In this document: positions 21,499 through 31,536 of the stretch, one piece after another | How positions within the stretch are numbered: position 1 is the first letter of the stretch | Layout of the letters: the number at the start of each line of letters is the position of its first letter | Assembly (NCBI RefSeq): GCF_021155775.2 | Contig: NC_060232.1 | Location: 16,335,910 to 16,399,909, forward strand | Reading direction: 5' to 3' | From: Neodiprion pinetum | Taxonomy: Eukaryota > Arthropoda > Insecta > Hymenoptera > Diprionidae | Length of the DNA: 64,000 nt | Notes under the pieces: generated by a model | What the model saw: only the letters and a program-made list of their open reading frames with translations | Database searches by the model: none | Told to the model about the DNA's origin: nothing | Position numbers and translations under genes: made by a program

Positions 21499-21775
21499 AA
21501 CGTACTTTGACGTTACGGAAATAAATATGGATCCGCGAGTTTAATTATCAAGTCAAAAATCAAAAGCGTGAATAAAATGTTGTGAAAATGCTTTAATTGC
21601 GTAATATGTGTTTCTCGTTTAAAGTCTGAAACAAGACTGTTTTAACAATAATGTTGGTTGATGCGGCAACTTTATTCTTTTGAAAGACATAAGAGGTTCG
21701 TAAACGTCTTTCATCTATGCTGACTACTAGATCATTAAAGAGGGGGCAAAACGGGTGATTTGACCCTCTGTAACA
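21496..21775 (-). repeat. Gypsy-2 3' LTR
   Basis: 280 bp, TG...CA. It carries most of the derived bases: at eight of the thirteen sites where the two LTRs differ, the other LTR agrees with Gypsy-1 and this one does not. Confidence 0.93.
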
Positions 21776-22518
21776 CTACTCCCCCCCGAGGAAAAGAGTC
21801 GTCCCGACTCGGGAAAGATAAAACAATTATAAAAGTGATTTAGCAGTCAGTGCTCAAAGGTGAGTTGGAGCTGTGGCTCTAAAAATTTAAGAACTCCCTT
21901 TCTTACTATCTGGCATTTGCCCACAGTCTCAAGGTAAACCACAGAAAACCTTGAGCAGATAGTTGAGCGTTAAATAATTCCAAAAATTTATGTGCCTTGT
22001 TTTATAAAGGTTAGTGTTATTGAGTGTTATGTATCTTGATGAATTTGAAGACATCAAAATCATTCGGATCGTCGTCGAAAAGAAAATTCATTCCTCTTCA
22101 GGGAAAATAGTCCGGTGAATCAAACACAGATGAGTATGACGAGGCGGGAAACCATAACTGGAAAAACTCTAGGTCCTAGGCAACGTAAAGGCTGATTCCC
22201 TCTGAGAACCGGCACAGGAAACAGGAAAAAGGAATGGGTGACTGAATCCAAGACTTCTTCAGAAACAGCACACCCTAGAGTTTGGAGGACAAATGTGAGT
22301 GGTGGTATAACAATTCAAATTCACTAAGTGAATTTGGGAGAATACGCGAATAAAATAAATGAAATATGTATTCGAAAGAAAAGAAACGATCTTATCTGAA
22401 TCATTTCTGCGTCCTTCTTCAAAATAAGACCACCAGTCATCCTCAGGAATCGGGGAAAGATCGGATGGGACAAGGCTGTGTCAAGTAACCTGAAAAAGTA
22501 CTCACAAAAACTGACACT
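21776..22518 (-). other. Gypsy-2 polypurine tract and conserved 3' UTR
   Basis: The minus strand has CCTCGGGGGGGAGTAG against the 3' LTR. The adjoining 740 bp matches Gypsy-1 8536-9260, strongly over the first 250 bp and more weakly further on. It ends at the shared word ACAAAAACTGACA. No coding frame was seen. Confidence 0.75.
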
Positions 22519-22773
22519 TAAGGTTAATAAAATGTGAAAATCAAGCAATCGCTCATCGACCTCGAAAAATAATCGTGGCTCTATTCACATTTCAAAAGAA
22601 ACCAAAGCCTGTGCGGCACAAAACTCGATTCCGGAGAAGAAGTTTCCAGAAAGAAACAACCGAAGAAAACAAATTTCAAATTGATTAGCAACTCAGAAAT
22701 AACAAATCGTTGTAAGAAAATCTTCTATCAAAGACAGTCTTGAACCAACTATCCAACTCTTGAACCACGCAAA
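22519..22773. other. Start of the Gypsy-2-specific block, no gene seen
   Basis: 255 bp without similarity to Gypsy-1. It lies between the shared 3' UTR and the antisense gene. It could contain a promoter for that gene, but no TATA box or initiator was convincing. Confidence 0.5.
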
Positions 22774-23229
22774 ATGAATTTAAACGAACACAATTCATTA
22801 AATGCGGCGGCATTAATACAAAAATTCCTCACGGAGTACCTTGAAAAACTCTCCACAAAAGAAATCTCTAATTTTTTAAACTCCAAATAGAAAGAAATGT
22901 CATGTGGACAATTAAACGGAATTTTAGAAAAAGATAAGACGGATTACCTTTGCCAAGGCTGCTTCGATTTCCAGTAAGTATACCACAGTGAGAAACACAA
23001 ATGATTTATAAGAAAATAAGAAAACATCATCATTTTTAGCTCAAAACCCGAATTGTTTGAACATAAAGTCTCCTTCCACATCACTTTCCATGAAGCAAAA
23101 GCAAAATGCTACCTCTGCGGACAAAGTCTGTACGTAACAGTAAGAAAGGCGGAAGGATGTGACGAGTGTGAACTGGTCAAAGAAGAAATAAGAAAAATTC
23201 TGAATGTTACCCGTCATTTCCCTCTTTAA
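22774..23229 (+). CDS. Small spliced antisense gene encoding three CxxC pairs
   Basis: Plus strand, opposite to the retrotransposon. Exon 1 ends at 22973; a 66-bp intron (22974-23039) has canonical ends GTAAGTATACC and TTTTTAG; exon 2 runs 23040-23229 to TAA. The splice keeps phase (2+1). From the ATG at 22897 (A at -3) the product is 88 residues with three CxxC pairs, CQGC, CYLC and CDEC, so a small zinc-binding fold is likely. The frame is also open from an ATG at 22774 for 38 codons but meets TAG at 22888; this may be a nonsense change or an upstream ORF. No family recognised. It converges on the kinase frame, 70 bp away. Without splicing it stops right at the donor. Confidence 0.6.
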
Positions 23230-23299
23230 TTGAAATTGTATTGAGTAGATAAATTTTCCCATTGAATAGGAATAGTATTTTTCATAACAAGAAAATACC

Positions 23300-23992
23300 T
23301 TAACCTTGTCCGAGTGACATAGCGAGACAGAAACTAGAATAAACTTGGTCGGCTGTGGATTCTGCATCGATAACCAAAACAGGAGCCGATAAAGAAGAAA
23401 AGGTTTGTTTTACTAGCCAATCTTCATGAACCTCATAAATAGTTCTGAGTAGCTCTAAAGAAATGCTCGATTCCTCCTCACGAGAACGGGAACTAACTCG
23501 AGCAAAAGAAGTTTCTGGGGAAACTCGCAAATAAACAATCAAATCTACTCTGAGCTCAGACGAGCGAATGAGAAGATCGAAATTTTGCATCAATAAATGA
23601 GATTCGAAGTCGCGAAAATTACCTAACCTTCGACGAGCTTCTACAAAACAATTGCTACTGAATATCGATCTTTCCATCACCTTCACAGGCAATAAAGTTG
23701 TCTGAAGATGTCTTTCTAACATAACCATTTGAGCAAAATGCCGAAAATAGAAGCAATAACGATCTGGGTCCTGATACATCAAATCTAGAAGATTAATTCC
23801 AGCTACATCTCGATATTCCTCAAGAGGTTCTAAAAGTGTACAGACCTGGCGATCTGCTAAAAACCTCTTGGTGAAAGTTGTTTTTCCGCATCCGATATTT
23901 CCTTCAATAATAATCGTAAGCGGTCGAGTTTTACTCAAATGAATTCCAAAAGGCGAATTCTTCTCCCAATCGATGACCGACTGTAAAGAAGG
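23300..23992 (-). CDS. Retrotransposon-borne deoxynucleoside kinase
   Basis: 230 open codons, in the same strand and frame as the pol C-terminus. Numbered from 23938: P-loop GNIGCGKT (13-20); EPLE (37-40), which holds the catalytic-base glutamate in this family; LLDLMYQDP (50-58); MERSIFSS (88-95); VDLIVYLRVSPE (131-142); arginine-rich lid RVSSRSREEE (147-156); HEDWL (171-175). These occur in the order of insect dNK and TK2/dCK-type kinases, which phosphorylate deoxynucleosides to monophosphates. The length fits the core domain. No AUG precedes the P-loop. Three in-frame TGAs (23993, 24002, 24011) separate it from pol, and a 3' splice site CTTCTTTACAG ends at 23981. Spliced expression is likely. 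The base-contacting glutamine position appears to be R66. Confidence 0.88.
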   Translation of the reverse strand, partial: PSLQSVIDWEKNSPFGIHLSKTRPLTIIIEGNIGCGKTTFTKRFLADRQVCTLLEPLEEYRDVAGINLLDLMYQDPDRYCFYFRHFAQMVMLERHLQTTLLPVKVMERSIFSSNCFVEARRRLGNFRDFESHLLMQNFDLLIRSSELRVDLIVYLRVSPETSFARVSSRSREEESSISLELLRTIYEVHEDWLVKQTFSSLSAPVLVIDAESTADQVYSSFCLAMSLGQG

Positions 23993-24010
23993 TCAAGTCG
24001 ATCACAGTCG

Positions 24011-27000
24011 TCAAGGATGTTTGTTCGAAGATCTAAACTCGAAGGATGTTCCTGGTCTTGGAGAGACTGTTCCAGGTTGATCTTCTTCAAAAGGAGCAAG
24101 ACGATCCGGGTGAACCACTTTCTGACGCGAATGAGGAGATCTTTGTATTCTATAAACAAAATCATTTATCCGGTTAACCACTAAGGGCCTTCTCAATTTC
24201 TTTGTAGCTTTGGACATCGTCCTTTCTGTCTTCGGGGTTGAAAGAGCCAGACAGAATCTCCAGGATTAAATTTTAAATCTCTGGCTCGAATATCATAACG
24301 AGTTTTTAATTTATCTGAAGCCATAGAAATTCTATTCCTAGCAAAGTGATGAATTTCTTCTAAACGTTGTTGTAATGAAAAGGCATAATCTGTTTGATGC
24401 TGTCTTTGCACAGGAACAGGGCCTTTCTCTAAATCTGACGGAAGTCGAAGATTTCTTCCAGATAGCATGAGGGCTGGCGTCTGCTTCGTTGTCTCATGAA
24501 TCGCAGATCTGTAAGATAAGAGGAAGAAAGGGATCCAGGAGTCCCAGTCTCTCTGATTCTGCTCTACGAAGGACGACAAATACTGTAGCAAGGTCCGATT
24601 CAGACGCTCTATTATGCCGTCAGATTGCGGATGCAAAGGAGTCGTACGAGTTTTTCTAACCCCTAAAATCTGAGTAACCTCTTTCATTAAGGTTGACTCA
24701 AAATTTCGGCCTTGATCAGTATGAAGTTCTAGAGGAACTCCGTGTCTACAAATAAACTCTTTAACGAATGCCTGTGCTACAGTAGAGGCTTCTTGATCAG
24801 CGAGAGGAACCACTTCAGGCCACTTAGTAAAATAATTAGCAATAACCAAAGCATATTCATTTCCAGAATGGGTTATCGGGAGAGGTCCGAGAATGTCCAT
24901 TGCTATCCTTTCAAATGGAGCTCCCACGTTGTAAATTTGAAGAGAGCTTTGTCCCTTCGCTCGAGGTCCTTTCTTTGCCGTGCAGATTCGACATCTTCGA
25001 CACCAATCTTCAACGTCCATCCGGCAACGGGGCCAAAAGTAGAAGTTGCGAATTCTGCCCAGAGTTTTATTTGTAGCGAAGTGTCCGCCTGCAGGAGAAT
25101 CATGATAAAGAGCAAGAATCTCCGGAACTCGTGACCTGGGAACCAAAAGTTGCCACCTGATTTCTTTCAAGTCTGCAGATTCCCATTTTCGGTATAAAAT
25201 TCCATCAATTAAAAGGATAGAGTCCCATTGAGCCCAATAAATTTTCAAATCTGGCTCGGCTAAAGATATATCCTGCCAGTCCGGGCGAGTTTCTGCTTCT
25301 TTCCAAGACTTCACTTGATTCAAAGTGTCGTCCTCTTGTTGTGATTTTCTCCATTCCTCCTGGTTATTTTCGAGAGAAATCTTCCGTATTATAAGAGAGG
25401 CGTCACGATTTTTCTCTAATCGTACACACTGTTTACACTCTGGCATTTCCTCGCAGGGTCTCCGAAAGAGAGCATCGGCGTTTCCATGAAGAATTCCTGC
25501 TCGATGACGAATGTCAAAATCATACTGACCAAGCCTTTCTATCCATCTAGCTACCTGACCTTCGGGAGATTTGAACGGAAGTATCCACCTAAGAGAAGCA
25601 TGATCTGTTCGTATCAAAAATCTCCTACCGTACAAATAATGGTGAAAATGTACTGCGGTCTTAAAAACAGCTAAAAGTTCTCTACGAGTGACACAATAAT
25701 TCCTCTCGGTTTTACTCAAAACTCTGCTGAAATAGCGTATCACTCTCTCCTGACCTCCCTGAATTTGTGACAGAACCCCGCCTATTCCTGAAAGAGAGGC
25801 ATCCGTATCTAAAATAAAAGGAAGTTCGACCTCTGGATAAGTTAAAATCGGCGAAGAAATAAGATTTTCTTTTAATTTCTTGAAAGCCTCTTCGCATTCC
25901 GGGATCCAGTCAAAAGGAATCTTGATTCCGGTCAAGTGATGGTGAGGTTTAGCTATACTAGCGAAACGTTTTAAAAATCTTCTGTAATACGTACAAAGGC
26001 CTAAACAGCTTTGAATTTGTTCTTTATTCTGAGGTGTCGGCCAAGACGAAACCTTCTCTATTTTGGATGGGTCGGTCTTCACACCTTGTGCTGAGACGAT
26101 ATGTCCGAGGAAGCCTACTTCTTTCTGGAACAGATGGCATTTTTTCGGGCTCATTTTCAGGCCTGCTTGCTTTGGCCTAGCGAAAACTTGTCTGAGATTT
26201 TGAACTTCTTCTTCAAAGTTCTTGCCAAAAACGATTATATCGTTTAAATAAACAAGGCATATTTTGCCAGTGAGCCCATGGAGAACAGCTTCCATCATTC
26301 GTTTGAAGGTAGCCGGGACATTACTCAAACCAAACGGCATAACCTTGAATTGCCATAATCCTCCTAAACCCGTAACAAAAGCTGTTTTTTCTTTATCTAG
26401 AGAATCCATTTCGACCTGCCAGTATCCGCTCTGAGAATCTATGGTGCTGAACCAAGTTGCACCAGCTATCAGGTCGAGTGTCTCGTCGATTCTGGGTGGA
26501 GGGTAAGAATCTTTCTTCGTTATATCGTTCAGCTTCCTGTAATCGATACAAAATCGTTTGGATCCGTCCTTTTTGTTAACAAGGACGATGGGTGAGACCT
26601 AGGGACTAGACGATGGTTCAATCACATCGTTCTTTAGCATGTCTTCCACACGCTTCTTTATTTTTTCTCGGGCGTTGAGAGCGAGTCTTCGAGGAGCTTG
26701 TTTTATTGGTGAACTCTCTCCGACGTCGATCTTGTGCTTGACAGAAGTACATCGGCCCTTATCACCACCATCTTTGGCAAAAGAATCTACAAATTCTAGC
26801 AAAAGAGATTTAAACGATTCTACCTGAGCTGAATTTTACGAAATCGAAGATTTCTCAACAAGGCTCTGTAAATGTGAAGGGAAATGTTGTTGCAAATCAT
26901 CCTCTGAAAGTTCCATTTCCCGAATTCTAGAAGGAGTCCAATAAATTCCATTTCTATTTGTACAAAGAGTTATTTCGCGATTGTTTGAAACTAGTGAATT

Positions 27001-27400
27001 TCCCTTAGTCGAGATAACACAGTTTTGAGCTGTGAGAAAGTCTATTCCCAAAATACCTTCATCCTCTATATCTGCTATAAAAACCTTATGTGGAGAGTCG
27101 ATACACCCAAAAAGGTTAATTTGGACAGTAACCTGTCTCGAAACCGGGGTCGTCTCTCCAGTGGCTGTTCGCAGAGATGAAGAGGGAACAATCTGGTCAT
27201 CGGATTTAAAGAGATCCGATCGAACTACGGTTACTTCCGCGCCCGTGTCTATTACCCATAGACAATCGACGCCATTTACAGTACCGCGCGCGTAAAGACC
27301 AGAGTGTCGTAGACTTCTAATTAAAGACTGTTCTCTAAGAGGGCTTTCACTCCTACTAATCTGCGATGATTTTCGCCCCGTCAAATCATCTGGAATTAGT
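24011..27400 (-). pseudogene. pol: Gypsy-2 Pol, broken by stops and a frameshift
   Basis: The protease (VIDTGAEVTVV, in 26836-27384), RT, RNase H and integrase domains are all recognisable and align with Gypsy-1. Damage: TAA just upstream of 26836 between protease and RT; TAG at 26599-26601 replacing the tryptophan of SSSPWASP in Gypsy-1; RT motif YLND instead of YLDD (codon 26242-26244); TGA at 24193-24195 replacing a tryptophan; and a 4-nt deletion just after, so the last 69 codons (24011-24217) are in another frame. Integrase catalytic residues look intact here (HTDQG, DGIIERLN), opposite to Gypsy-1. Relative to gag the pol frame is -1, as in Gypsy-1. Confidence 0.9.
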
Positions 27401-27470
27401 TTTTTGGGTGAGTTCCTGTTGAAGAACTCGACTGAGGATTTGCTTCCCCTATTTCTATATTTTTCTTACG

Positions 27471-28982
27471 TCAGTTATAAGAGTTTGGATTCGAACCTTG
27501 CATCGGTTTTCCACTAATTTTGTTAATTAGAAAACAATGATTGGCGTCATGGCCTGTTTTTTTACAAAATATACAAGTCAAGCCGGTTTGACTTGTCATG
27601 ACCACGTTCTTAATTACACGCTTGTTTTTGTGGTTTTGAAAAGAACCACGATTCCTTGGTTTAAAATTACTATTGTTATTTCTATTTCTATAATTTTGAG
27701 GCATTGGCTCCTCCGAGTGTTCAAAACTTCGTCTTTCTGAGGTGTTTTCGGACACCTCAATCCGACGAAGCTTGCTCAACCCGAAATATTGTTTTCTCAT
27801 TGCCTCCACCTCAAGGGCTTTGGCCGTTGCCTCCCGCAGAGAAGTGAGACCCGATGTCCCAACGGCCATTTTAATTTCTGGATCATTGATTGCGTTTAAG
27901 AAAGCTTGTGTCGCTAATAAATTACGAGACGGCTCGTGATCTGGCAAAGCTACACAAGAAAGCCGTTCAATATCTTGACTAAGAGACGCGAGGTCTTCGT
28001 CTCGTCCTTGTCTTCTAGTCTGTAATTGAGCCGTGTACAATTTTGTCAAGTGGTCATTTCCGTATCCTAATTTAAGCGCAGAGCTAAGTCTTTCATAGTC
28101 GGAAATTTCTCCTTCAGATAATGCCGTTAAAACATTCAAAGCCGGCGTTCGAAGACAAGAGGCAAGGCTGTGGGCCCTCATGGCGGAGTCCCACTGGTTA
28201 TGTTTTGCAATTGTATTAAACTGACGTTCATAATCTGCCCATGGAATCTTTTCATCAAAAATTGGCGGTTTTAAAGGATAAAAGGGTTTCTCGTTAATTT
28301 GAGAAGCAACCCCAGGAAATCTTGTATTATTTAATTGACTCAAATGGGAACAACGAGGTTGAACCTGAGGCAGAGGCTCGGAAAAGCCAACCTCATTATT
28401 CACTGTTGTTCTACCAATTCGGGATTCATCTATTCCCCTAATAAAAGGCACAGACCTAGAGTCTCGGACATCCTGGAACCGTCCTGGATGTTGGACCTCC
28501 TGAACAGCGGGAACGGGAACAGGAGAGGGAACAAGAGAGGGAAGCAGAGTAACGACTCTGGAACCTCGAGGGGTGACAGCCGGTTCTTCTGAGCCATTCA
28601 TCTGATGAACAGCCTGAAGAGCTGCCACAGTCGTCCGGAACAGTTCATGAAGACTGGTCTCGGATCGTTCTTGAGCTTCTCTATCAAGCCTCCGCTGCTC
28701 CAACTGAGAGGCAATTTCCCTTTCTCGTTGTTCCTGTTCTCTTTTTCGCTGTTCTTGTTGATCAAGAAGCAGCTGAAGAAGTTGCTGTTGTTGACGTTCG
28801 GCGGCTTCTTGTTGTTGAGACATGATTTTCAGCAGATCAATCTGAGAGACTGTCGAAGGAATTGGATGAGGGTCCACTGAAGGTGATGGAATCGTTTCAG
28901 GGACCCGCGGATTCTCCATAATGAAAGGTTCTTCTCCGTCACTTTCCCTTCTACGTGAGCGCGTCATACGACTATTTCTCAT
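27471..28982 (-). CDS. gag: Gypsy-2 Gag
   Basis: 503 codons from ATG 28982. The N-terminal third has a long charged and glutamine-rich coiled-coil-like segment (residues about 45-105). The capsid-like middle aligns with Gypsy-1 Gag (YERQFN, QGRDEDLASL). One CCHC knuckle, CIFCKKTGHDANHC, lies near residue 475-490. The frame is intact although pol is broken. It ends upstream of the open pol frame. Confidence 0.9.
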   Translation of the reverse strand: MRNSRMTRSRRRESDGEEPFIMENPRVPETIPSPSVDPHPIPSTVSQIDLLKIMSQQQEAAERQQQQLLQLLLDQQEQRKREQEQREREIASQLEQRRLDREAQERSETSLHELFRTTVAALQAVHQMNGSEEPAVTPRGSRVVTLLPSLVPSPVPVPAVQEVQHPGRFQDVRDSRSVPFIRGIDESRIGRTTVNNEVGFSEPLPQVQPRCSHLSQLNNTRFPGVASQINEKPFYPLKPPIFDEKIPWADYERQFNTIAKHNQWDSAMRAHSLASCLRTPALNVLTALSEGEISDYERLSSALKLGYGNDHLTKLYTAQLQTRRQGRDEDLASLSQDIERLSCVALPDHEPSRNLLATQAFLNAINDPEIKMAVGTSGLTSLREATAKALEVEAMRKQYFGLSKLRRIEVSENTSERRSFEHSEEPMPQNYRNRNNNSNFKPRNRGSFQNHKNKRVIKNVVMTSQTGLTCIFCKKTGHDANHCFLINKISGKPMQGSNPNSYN

Positions 28983-29029
28983 AATTAAAGTTCGCGCACT
29001 GAATTGACCCGATTGAAAAGAAACTCAAG

Positions 29030-29047
29030 ATCCCACTTCTGACACCA
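29030..29047 (-). other. Gypsy-2 primer binding site (tRNA-Leu)
   Basis: The minus strand reads TGGTGTCAGAAGTGGGAT one base inside the 5' LTR. It is identical to the Gypsy-1 site and complementary to a tRNA-Leu 3' end. Confidence 0.8.
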
Positions 29048-29048
29048 A

Positions 29049-29324
29049 TGTAACGTACTTTGACGTTACGGAAATAAATATGGATCCGCGAGTTTAATTA
29101 TCAAGTCAAAAATCAAGAGCGTGAATAAAATGTTGTGAAAATGCTCTAATTGCGTAATATGTGTTTCTCGTTTGAAGTCTGAAACAAGACTGTTTTCACA
29201 ATAATGTTGGTTGACGCAGCAGCCTTATTCTTTTGAAAGACATAAGAGGTTTATAAACGTCTTTTATCTATGCTGACTACTAGATCATTAAAGAGGGGGC
29301 AAAACGGGTGATTTCACCCTTTGT

Positions 29325-29328
<4 letters not shown>
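29049..29328 (-). repeat. Gypsy-2 5' LTR
   Basis: 280 bp, TG...CA, followed by ATAT. It should carry the promoter of the element. It retains more Gypsy-1-like bases than the 3' LTR. Confidence 0.93.
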
Positions 29329-29384
<56 letters not shown>

Positions 29385-29923
29385 AAAAAAATTTTTTTTC
29401 AAATTTCTCTCATTTTAAATTTTCTAGATTACTTTTAAAATAGAGAGAAATTCAAAGAAAAAAAAATTTTTCTACAGTGGTTAAATTCATTGGAAATAAA
29501 TATAATTATTAAAAAAATCCTATACATTTTTTAATTATTTGCTCACATATTAATGAAAATGAGAACATTATTCATTGAGAAAATGCCATTTGATTCACTT
29601 TATGAATTGTGATTTGGAACATTTATACCATGGATTAGAACTTATTATAAGGTTTAAAGAAATCATACAGATAGATGAATGATCATTTATTTAATTTCAT
29701 ATTTTCAATTTTCAAAAATTTATCATTTTTCAATTGAGAGGAATAATTCATTTAAATAATTATTTCCCTATTTTATCAAATTATTTAACCTACTTACCTC
29801 CATATATATTCAATTATATTAATGTATAATATGTGTATATATATATGTATATATATGTATTATAAATGTATTTATATGTAATTATATTAATGTTTTATAT
29901 ATTTATAAATATATATATAGCTG

Positions 29924-29964
<41 letters not shown>

Positions 29965-31268
29965 TTTACTTTTAAAAAAAACAAATTTTTGAAAAAAAAA
30001 TTTTTTCACATTAATTAAATTCATTAAAAATGAATATAATCATTCAAAGAATCCTATATATTTGGTAATTATTGGCTCACATATTAATTAAAATGAAAAC
30101 ATTATTCATTAAGAAAATGCCATTCAATTTACTTTGTGAAATGTAGTTTGGAACATTTATACACTGGATTAGAACTTATTATAAGGTTTGAAGAAAACAT
30201 ACAGATGAATGAATGATTATTTATTTAATTTCATATTTTTAATTTTTTGAAATTAGTTATTCTTCAATTTAGGAAACATGATTCATTCAAATTAATTATC
30301 TTCTTATTTTTTGAATTATTTAACTTGATTACCTCCATTTATATTCAATTATAATAACGTGTAATATATATATAAATAAATGTATGTATATTCAATAATA
30401 ATCGTGTATAACATATTAATGTATAATAATATATATTATTATATATACACATTCATTTGTATATATATTATACATTAATAGGATTGAATATCAAGGGAGG
30501 TAATTAAGTAAAATAAATTAATAAAATAAGGAAATAATAGATTCAAATAAATTATTTTTCGTAATAAATAATATTTTTATTTCAATTAATTTGAGAGCAA
30601 ATGATTAATAAATATAGAGGATTTTTTTAATAATCATATTTATTTTTAATGAATTCAATTATTGTAAGAAAATTGTTTTTTTTCAAAATTTCTCTTTTTT
30701 CAAAAGTAAACTCGAAATCATAATATATATAAATAATATATAATATATTACATATATATATTATATATATATACATATATATTATACATTATTATAATTA
30801 GATATAAATGCATTCATTTATATATAAATATATTATACATTAAAATAATTGAATATGAATGATGGTAATTGAGTTGAATAATTTGATGAAATAAGAAAAT
30901 AATTAATTTAAATAAAAAAATTTTCCTGAAATTGGAGGATAATTAGATTTTCAAAATTAAAAATATGGAATTAAATGAATAATCATTCATCTATCTGTAT
31001 GTTTTCTTTAAACCTTATAATAAGTTCTCATCCAATGGTATAAATGTTCGAAATCACAATTCGTAAAGTAAATTAAATGGCATTTTCTCAATGAATAATA
31101 TTCTCATTTTAATTAATATGTGAGCAAATAATAAAAAACATCTAGAATTTCTTCAATGATTATATTTATTTTCAATGAATTTAATTACTGTAAAAAAAAA
31201 TTTTTTTTTTTAAAGTTTCTCTTTTTTTGAAAGTAAACTATAAATTATAATATATATATATATATATA
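29329..31268. repeat. AT-rich satellite, two reverse then two forward monomers
   Basis: A long TA run is followed by reverse units at about 29390-29830 and 29940-30400, a shortened forward unit (30440-30740) and a full forward unit (30780-31250). The orientation switches at about 30400-30440. No genes. Confidence 0.85.
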
Positions 31269-31269
31269 T

Positions 31270-31536
31270 ATGTATGTAATATTTATTGATCCCCTTGGGG
31301 TTACAAGGACCTCCCTTTTCCTCTTCCTTTACAATATTTTTACATGTTTTCTTAACCTATTCTTACCCTATTCTTACTTCCTACCTTATCCTTACTTAAT
31401 TTCTAATTGCCTGTGCCCTGTGCCATTGCCTTGCCATTCCCTTACTTTCCGACTTATCCTTTTCTTATTTTTCATACTTATCTTCACTCAACCTTATCCT
31501 ATTTTACCTTATTCTATTCCCTAAATCGTCCTTATC
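31270..31536 (-). other. LINE 3' UTR
   Basis: Sequence between the ORF2 stop and the tail; on the minus strand it ends with AATAAATATTACATAC next to a TA run. No frame on either strand is convincing. Confidence 0.6.

Larger units (their letters stand above)
21496..29328 (-). mobile_element. Gypsy-2: Ty3/Gypsy LTR retrotransposon with a deoxynucleoside kinase cargo, minus strand
   Basis: 280-bp LTRs (21496-21775, 29049-29328), TGTAAC...GTAACA, are flanked by ATAT. Element order on the minus strand: 5' LTR, tRNA-Leu primer site, gag, broken pol, a deoxynucleoside kinase frame, a region carrying a small antisense gene, a 3' UTR shared with Gypsy-1, the polypurine tract and the 3' LTR. The LTRs differ at 13 of 280 positions (4.6 percent), so it is older than Gypsy-1. 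Pol has three in-frame stops, a 4-nt deletion and a mutated RT active site, so this copy is dead. The kinase frame has survived. Confidence 0.95.

Noticed and set aside
22519..24010. An env gene in Gypsy-2
   Set aside because: No signal peptide, furin-like site or transmembrane segment in the frames after pol; the only credible frames are the kinase and the antisense CxxC gene.
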